NCBI RefSeq assembly: GCF_004011825.1
Contig: NZ_RKLO01000001.1
Span: 333,575-397,574, forward strand
DNA length: 64,000 nt
Direction: 5' to 3'
DNA from: Rhodococcus xishaensis
GTDB taxonomy: Bacteria; Actinomycetota; Actinomycetes; Mycobacteriales; Mycobacteriaceae
Part shown: in pieces, positions 59,512-64,000 of the stretch
Layout: every line of letters begins with the position of its first letter
Position numbering within the stretch: the first letter of the stretch is position 1
The notes under the pieces: generated by a model
What the model was told of the DNA's origin: nothing
Databases searched by the model: none
The model's input: only the letters and a program-made list of their open reading frames with translations
Translations under genes and position numbers: made by a program

Positions 59512-61230
59512 TCAGCGACCCGATGCGAGCATCAGTTCGACGTTCTGGTCCTGGGCATTGCCCGCCCTGGTGGAGCTGGGGGCGGCGTCGTTGAAGGCGA
59601 ACTCCCGGTAGAGCGACGCAAGCCCGATCGGTGAGAGATCGGTGTAGTCGACGGCATAGGGGCTGTCGGCCTCGAACAGGGTGGCCAGCAGTGAGACCGT
59701 GCCGTCGGAGTTGTCGGCCACCTCGATGATCCGCCCGAGTTGAGGGAAGTCGATGTGCGACGCCGTGTTGATCTCCCAGAACGACTGCTCCGGGGTGGCT
59801 CCTTCGAAGGGGCGGACCCTGTTCCTATGGCTGTGGCCGTTGACCCACGCGAGCACATTCGGGAACCTGTGCAGCAGATCCACCAACTCGGAACCGGGCA
59901 CCCGGCGTTCGGACGGGTTCGCCGGGTCCGGGAGCAAGGCGTCCATGCTGCTCGTATGGTGGCTGAACAGCACGAACCAGGTGTCGGTGCCCTGTCGTGA
60001 CACCGGTGAGCCGTCGGTGTCGTAGTACCGGCTGCTCCCGGCGATCAGCGTCTCCTCGATCCACTGGAACTGTTCTTCGCCCAGCGAGCCTTCGGCGAGG
60101 CCGACGGGGTTCGTGGAGTCCATGCCTATGCCGACGACGCCGGGGGCGATCTCGAAGGAGTAGTACGCGATCCCGGTCTCGCCGCCATCCGGTGCGAAAC
60201 CGTGGCCGACTGGTCCCGGCCCGGTGTTCTCCGGTTTGAGGTGCTCGGCAACGAACTCGCGTTTCGTGAATGGGGTGCGGGCGAGATCGGGCGTGACCTC
60301 CCGTGGCGGATTGGTGAACGAGGACAGGGCGGCAAGCACGAGTTCGACGTTGCCGGAAACGGCGGCCGAGCTCACGGACGTCACCAGCTCCGGCGATCCC
60401 GGTTCCATGAACTTCAACGAACCCGTGTACATCCTTTCCAGCAGCGGGATTCCGTTGGGGAAAGTACCTATCGGCGTGTCGTCGTGATTGCCGAACACGC
60501 AGTACCACGGGGTGTTCAGGCCGGGGCTGGTGAAGGGGGCGATCGCGGCGTCGAGCAGTCCCGGAATCTCGGGGAACCCGGCCTGCTTGTATTCGTCCTG
60601 GATCGACGAGCCGGGGTTCCAATACATCTCCACATCCGAGTCCTGCACGCCTTCGTAGCGGTCGGATGCACCGGTGTTGGGGGTGATGGTGCCGCCGTTC
60701 AGGGCGGTGAGGAACCAGTCCAGTTCGGCGAACTCCTTGTTGTCGGTGTTGTCACCGGTAGTGACGACTGCGTCGAATTCGCGCTGGGTGTGCGGACCGG
60801 ATGCGAGAGCGTTGATCCTCCTGACCAGGGCGGTGAGGCCCTGGGCGGCCAGTGTCTCCTGGGGGCGGTGGGCAGAGCCGTTGAAGGAGTCGACGAACTC
60901 GAAGCGCATGGGAGACTGAGCATCGATGATGTGAACGTCGGTGATCTGCACGAATGAGGCGAGGGCGGTGCGCCGGTCTTCACGGCCATCCTTTGCCTCG
61001 GCGAGCTCGGTGCGTACCAATGTCGGCCACCCGGGGCCCGCGCCGAGTTTGCGGTACCCGGAGCTACCGAGCGGAATGGCCACCGCCTCGAGGGTGGTGC
61101 CGGCGACGGAGGTGGGGAGCGGCGCTGCGCCCGCGTATTGCAGCCCCCAGGGGCGCGCTCCGAGTCCCGCTGCTCCGATCGCTCCGAGCCCGGCGAATGT
61201 CAAGAAGGATCGTCGATTGATCTCAGCCAC
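59512..61230 (-). CDS. Tat-exported metallophosphoesterase
   Basis: 572 residues. The N-terminus NRRSFLTFAGLGAIGAAGLGARPWG is a twin-arginine signal with an S/T-R-R-x-F-L motif, so folded export is expected. Metal-ligand motifs of calcineurin-like phosphoesterases appear in order: QITDVHIID, VVTTGDNTDN, VFGNHDDTP, LFSHHTSS and VNGHSHRNRV. The sequence resembles the actinobacterial TIGR03767 group. Probable surface phosphatase or phosphodiesterase; substrate unknown. The GTG at 61230 has a TAAGGT box 6 bases upstream. It separates the kinase from its likely regulator. Confidence 0.85.
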   Translation of the reverse strand: MAEINRRSFLTFAGLGAIGAAGLGARPWGLQYAGAAPLPTSVAGTTLEAVAIPLGSSGYRKLGAGPGWPTLVRTELAEAKDGREDRRTALASFVQITDVHIIDAQSPMRFEFVDSFNGSAHRPQETLAAQGLTALVRRINALASGPHTQREFDAVVTTGDNTDNKEFAELDWFLTALNGGTITPNTGASDRYEGVQDSDVEMYWNPGSSIQDEYKQAGFPEIPGLLDAAIAPFTSPGLNTPWYCVFGNHDDTPIGTFPNGIPLLERMYTGSLKFMEPGSPELVTSVSSAAVSGNVELVLAALSSFTNPPREVTPDLARTPFTKREFVAEHLKPENTGPGPVGHGFAPDGGETGIAYYSFEIAPGVVGIGMDSTNPVGLAEGSLGEEQFQWIEETLIAGSSRYYDTDGSPVSRQGTDTWFVLFSHHTSSMDALLPDPANPSERRVPGSELVDLLHRFPNVLAWVNGHSHRNRVRPFEGATPEQSFWEINTASHIDFPQLGRIIEVADNSDGTVSLLATLFEADSPYAVDYTDLSPIGLASLYREFAFNDAAPSSTRAGNAQDQNVELMLASGR

Positions 61231-61236
61231 GCGGTG

Positions 61237-61242
61237 ACCTTA
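61237..61242 (-). promoter_or_regulatory. -10 box for leaderless phosphoesterase gene
   Basis: TAAGGT on the minus strand, 6 bases before the GTG at 61230. Confidence 0.45.
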
Positions 61243-61537
61243 TGTGATGGTTGTGAGGAAGGTCGCTATTCGAGGAAATTGTCTCGTGCCTCACAGTCTT
61301 CGAGGGCTGGTGCGGCCCGATGAAGAGTGTCGAGTGGTGCCGATGGAGCACCGACGCCCGCGACGGCAGCGGAAATGAACTCAGACCCACCCACATTCGC
61401 ACCACCGCAGGTTGCGCCCCATCGCACGGAGGTCTGTAGAGTGCCTCGCCCAGTCACGGCGCGGCCATCGAGCACTTGATTACGTTCGCCAACGACAACC
61501 TAGTGTGTTCGTCGATCGTCGATCGTCCAGGCGAGAC
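61243..61537. other. Divergent intergenic region without a gene
   Basis: Nearly 300 bases hold no supported gene. Frames on the minus strand are Ser/His/Pro-rich shadows. A short direct repeat CGTCGATCGTCGATCGTC (about 61510-61527) lies just upstream of the regulator promoter and may be part of its control. Confidence 0.4.
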
Positions 61538-61543
61538 TAAGCT
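61538..61543 (+). promoter_or_regulatory. -10 box for leaderless response regulator gene
   Basis: TAAGCT lies 7 bases before the GTG at 61551 and supports that start over the TTG at 61476. Confidence 0.5.
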
Positions 61544-61550
61544 GTGCCGG

Positions 61551-62213
61551 GTGGCGATCACGGTCTTCATTGCGGACGATCAGGCGATGGTGCGGCAGGG
61601 ATTCGGTGCCCTGCTGGGCGCGCAGCCCGACATCAGCGTGATCGGCGACGCGCCGAATGGTCGTGTCGCCGTGTCGGAGGTCGCGCGGCTGCGCCCCGAC
61701 GTGGTGCTGATGGACGTGCGGATGCCGGAACTCAACGGGCTCGATGCCGCCCGCGAAATCCTCTCGGCGGCAACAGATCCACCCATTCGAGTGTTGATGT
61801 TGACCACGTTCGACATCGATGAGTACGTGTACGAGGCCCTCGGGCTCGGTGCGAGCGGTTTCATGCTCAAGGACGCGCCCGCCGAGGAGTTGATCCGTGC
61901 GGTGCGCGTCGTTGCGGCCGGGGAGGCGCTCCTCGCTCCCAGTGTCACGCGGCGATTGATTGCCGACGTCACCCGTCGCCGCCCCACCCCGCGCGGTCGG
62001 CAGCGCCAACTCGAGACGTTGACCCCGCGTGAGCGGGAGGTCCTCGAACTCATCGCGGCTGGGCTGTCGAACACCGAGATCGCTGAACGCCTGTTCCTCG
62101 CCGAACAAACGGTCAAGACCCACGTGGGCAAGGTCCTGTCGAAGCTCTCACTGCGGGACCGTGCACAGGCCGTCGTGCTCGCGTACGAAACGGGTCTGGT
62201 CACGCCTGGTTGA
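61551..62213 (+). CDS. NarL/LuxR-family response regulator
   Basis: 220 residues. A receiver domain with acidic pair in VFIADDQAMVRQGFGALL, the phospho-acceptor D55 in VVLMDVRMPELNGLDAA, and K105-type lysine in GFMLKDAPAEELIRAV. The LuxR DNA-binding domain is LETLTPREREVLELIAAGLSNTEIAERLFLAEQTVKTHVGKVLSKLSLRDRAQAVV. Likely partner of the kinase at 58233. pfkA starts about 80 bases downstream on the same strand, so it may be one target. Confidence 0.93.
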   Translation: MAITVFIADDQAMVRQGFGALLGAQPDISVIGDAPNGRVAVSEVARLRPDVVLMDVRMPELNGLDAAREILSAATDPPIRVLMLTTFDIDEYVYEALGLGASGFMLKDAPAEELIRAVRVVAAGEALLAPSVTRRLIADVTRRRPTPRGRQRQLETLTPREREVLELIAAGLSNTEIAERLFLAEQTVKTHVGKVLSKLSLRDRAQAVVLAYETGLVTPG

Positions 62214-62294
62214 TGGCCCGAAAGGTGCCCGATCGGCACAGGAGCGGCAAGATGAGAAGGGACCGCTCTGCTACCGAACGTCGAGGGGGCCGTG

Positions 62295-63326
62295 ATGCGC
62301 ATCGGAATTCTGACCGGTGGCGGCGATTGCCCCGGCCTCAACGCTGTGATCCGCGCGGTCGTACGAACCGCCGAAGGGCGGTACGGCAGCAGCATCGTCG
62401 GGTTCCGGGACGGTTGGCGAGGGTTACTCGAGGACCGCAAGGTCCAGATGCGCAACGAGGACCGGATCGACCGGATCCTCGCGCGCGGCGGAACGATTCT
62501 CGGCACCGCGCGGGTCAATCCTCAGAAGCTGTACGACGGTCTGCACCGTATCAAACAGACCCTCGACGACAACGGCATCGATGTTCTCATTCCCATCGGA
62601 GGTGAGGGAACGCTGACCGCCGGCAGTTGGCTTGCCGACAGCGGCGTGCCCGTCGTGGGTGTCCCCAAGACCATCGACAACGACATCGACTGCACCGACG
62701 TCACATTCGGCTTCGACACCGCCCTGACCATCGCAACCGACGCGATCGACCGGCTCCACACCACCGCGGAGTCGCACCAGCGCGTCATGCTCGTCGAGGT
62801 GATGGGCCGGCACGCCGGCTGGATCGCGTTGCAGTCCGGGATGGCTTCGGGCGCGCACCTGATTCTCGTGCCCGAGCAGCCGTTCGACGTCGACGAGGTG
62901 TGCGACATGGTCAAGAAGCGTTTCCAGCGCGGCGACTCGCACTTCATCTGTGTCGTCGCCGAGGGCGCGGCACCCGACCCGGAGTCCATGACCTTGCGGG
63001 AGGGCGGGATCGACGAATTCGGGCACAAGATCTTCACCGGCGTCGCGCAGCAGCTCGCCGTCGAGATCGAGCGGCGGATCGGCAAAGAGGTCCGCACGAC
63101 GGTGCTCGGGCACGTGCAGCGTGGCGGCACTCCCACGCCGTACGACCGGATCCTTGCGACCCGATTCGGGGTGCATGCGACGGACGCTGCGCATGATGGA
63201 CAGTTCGGCCAGATGGTGGCGTTGCACGGCACCGAGATCGAACTCGTACCGCTGTCGGAGGCGACCAAGCAACTCAAGACCGTACCGCTCGAGCGGTACC
63301 GGGAGGCGGCCGCGTTCTTCGGGTGA
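62295..63326 (+). CDS. pfkA: 6-phosphofructokinase, actinobacterial group III type
   Basis: 343 residues. Phosphorylates fructose 6-phosphate in glycolysis. [23 protein letters not shown] is the phosphate-donor loop. The position that decides the donor is Gly105 in GGEGTLTAG (Gly = ATP; Asp = pyrophosphate), while K125 in [13 protein letters not shown] is the lysine typical of the clade that also includes pyrophosphate enzymes. The catalytic Asp is in [13 protein letters not shown] is the substrate loop. Gly plus Lys is the pattern of Streptomyces ATP-PFK. The ATG at 62295 is preferred over the adjacent GTG, with GAGGGGG upstream. Confidence 0.96.
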   Translation: MRIGILTGGGDCPGLNAVIRAVVRTAEGRYGSSIVGFRDGWRGLLEDRKVQMRNEDRIDRILARGGTILGTARVNPQKLYDGLHRIKQTLDDNGIDVLIPIGGEGTLTAGSWLADSGVPVVGVPKTIDNDIDCTDVTFGFDTALTIATDAIDRLHTTAESHQRVMLVEVMGRHAGWIALQSGMASGAHLILVPEQPFDVDEVCDMVKKRFQRGDSHFICVVAEGAAPDPESMTLREGGIDEFGHKIFTGVAQQLAVEIERRIGKEVRTTVLGHVQRGGTPTPYDRILATRFGVHATDAAHDGQFGQMVALHGTEIELVPLSEATKQLKTVPLERYREAAAFFG

Positions 63327-63335
63327 CGAGGCGCA

Positions 63336-63341
63336 TAAACT
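63336..63341 (+). promoter_or_regulatory. -10 box for leaderless gatB
   Basis: TAAACT lies 7 bases before the ATG at 63349. Confidence 0.5.
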
Positions 63342-63348
63342 CGTGTGC

Positions 63349-64000
63349 ATGACTGCCGCCGTGTCCGCTGACCTTCTCGACTATGACGCCGTTCTCGCGA
63401 AGTTCGAGCCTGTACTGGGCATGGAAGTGCACGTCGAGCTGCACACCGCCACGAAGATGTTCTGTGGCTGCCCCACGACGTTCGGGGCCGAGCCGAACAC
63501 GCAGGTCTGTCCCGTCTGCCTGGGGCTTCCCGGTGCGCTGCCGGTAGTCAACCAGACGGCCGTCGAGTCCGCGGTCCGCATCGGCCTCGCACTGAACTGC
63601 TCGATCACCCCGTGGGGTCGGTTCGCCCGGAAGAACTACTTCTACCCCGACCAACCGAAGAACTACCAGATTTCGCAGTACGACGAGCCGATCGCGCAGA
63701 ACGGCCATCTCGACGTGGTCCTCGACGACGGCACCACGTGGCGGGTAGAGATCGAGCGCGCCCACATGGAGGAGGACACCGGCAAGTCGCTGCACGTCGG
63801 CGGTGCCACCGGCCGGATCCACGGTGCGAGCCACTCGCTGCTGGACTACAACCGGGCGGGTGTACCGCTGATCGAGATCGTCACCAAGCCAATCACAGGC
63901 GCCGGTGCGCGTGCCCCCGAGGTGGCCCGCGCGTACGTCACCGCGCTGCGTGATCTCCTGAAGGCCCTCGACGTCTCCGACGTCCGCATGGACCAGGGTT
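63349..64000 (+). CDS. gatB: Aspartyl/glutamyl-tRNA amidotransferase subunit B, N-terminal part
   Basis: The first 217 codons; the gene continues past the window end. GatB binds the misacylated tRNA and carries the kinase-like site that activates Glu or Asp before amidation. [55 protein letters not shown] carries the two cysteine pairs of the zinc site; [22 protein letters not shown] and [18 protein letters not shown] (ATP/metal site) and [16 protein letters not shown] follow. It lies 22 bases after pfkA with its own leaderless promoter. gatC and gatA are at 52.1-53.9 kb. Confidence 0.96.
   Translation, partial: MTAAVSADLLDYDAVLAKFEPVLGMEVHVELHTATKMFCGCPTTFGAEPNTQVCPVCLGLPGALPVVNQTAVESAVRIGLALNCSITPWGRFARKNYFYPDQPKNYQISQYDEPIAQNGHLDVVLDDGTTWRVEIERAHMEEDTGKSLHVGGATGRIHGASHSLLDYNRAGVPLIEIVTKPITGAGARAPEVARAYVTALRDLLKALDVSDVRMDQG

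Overview
The window is high-GC actinobacterial DNA, most likely Rhodococcus or a close Nocardiaceae relative. Three things point there: strong GC bias at third codon positions, many GTG starts with TANNNT-type -10 boxes, and a gene order matching the Mycobacterium tuberculosis Rv3009c-Rv3055 backbone. From left to right that backbone is FMN reductase/TetR, nrdHIEF, fecB, ctaD, serB, ABC ATPase, NUDIX, enoyl-CoA hydratase, two methyltransferases, a lipoprotein, the acyltransferase / GT4 / GH57 / methyltransferase polysaccharide cluster, etfBA, olsBA-like acyltransferases, a cysteine desulfurase with mnmA, a MetE-like protein, ligA, an ACT protein, gatCA, pfkA and gatB. The genus is inferred from family recognition and remembered gene order; no search was run.

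Layout. 1-8.1 kb: a truncated MFS exporter, a BluB-like nitroreductase, a DEAD-box helicase, then molybdenum cofactor synthesis as two divergent units (moeA-moaCB-moaE leftward, moaA-moaD rightward), a 25-bp tandem repeat and nadE. 8.2-13 kb: a nucleosidase, a META-domain lipoprotein, a TetR/FMN-reductase divergent pair, a DUF389 membrane protein and a siderophore-interacting reductase. 13.1-17.3 kb: the class Ib ribonucleotide reductase operon behind two NrdR-like boxes. 17.4-30.7 kb: a VOC protein, an iron-siderophore binding lipoprotein, ctaD, serB and the conserved row up to ald. 30.7-37.8 kb: a small membrane protein, the methylglucose-polysaccharide-type cluster and etfBA.

The most distinctive stretch is 37.9-43.0 kb. 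Three tandem copies of a small secreted Gly/Phe/His-rich protein each follow a conserved leader able to form several hairpins, and each ends in a strong hairpin. A decayed fourth copy lies upstream, on the other side of an OFA-type MFS transporter and its 53-residue small partner. I do not recognise this secreted family.

43.1-64 kb: ornithine-lipid-type acyltransferases, sulfur transfer and tRNA thiolation, ligA, gatCA, then an accessory block (Baeyer-Villiger-type monooxygenase, DinB protein, alpha/beta hydrolase with secreted phospholipase A2, and a two-component pair split by a phosphoesterase) placed between gatA and pfkA-gatB. Many transcripts appear leaderless: TANNNT boxes lie 6-9 bases before start codons, and this was used to choose several starts.
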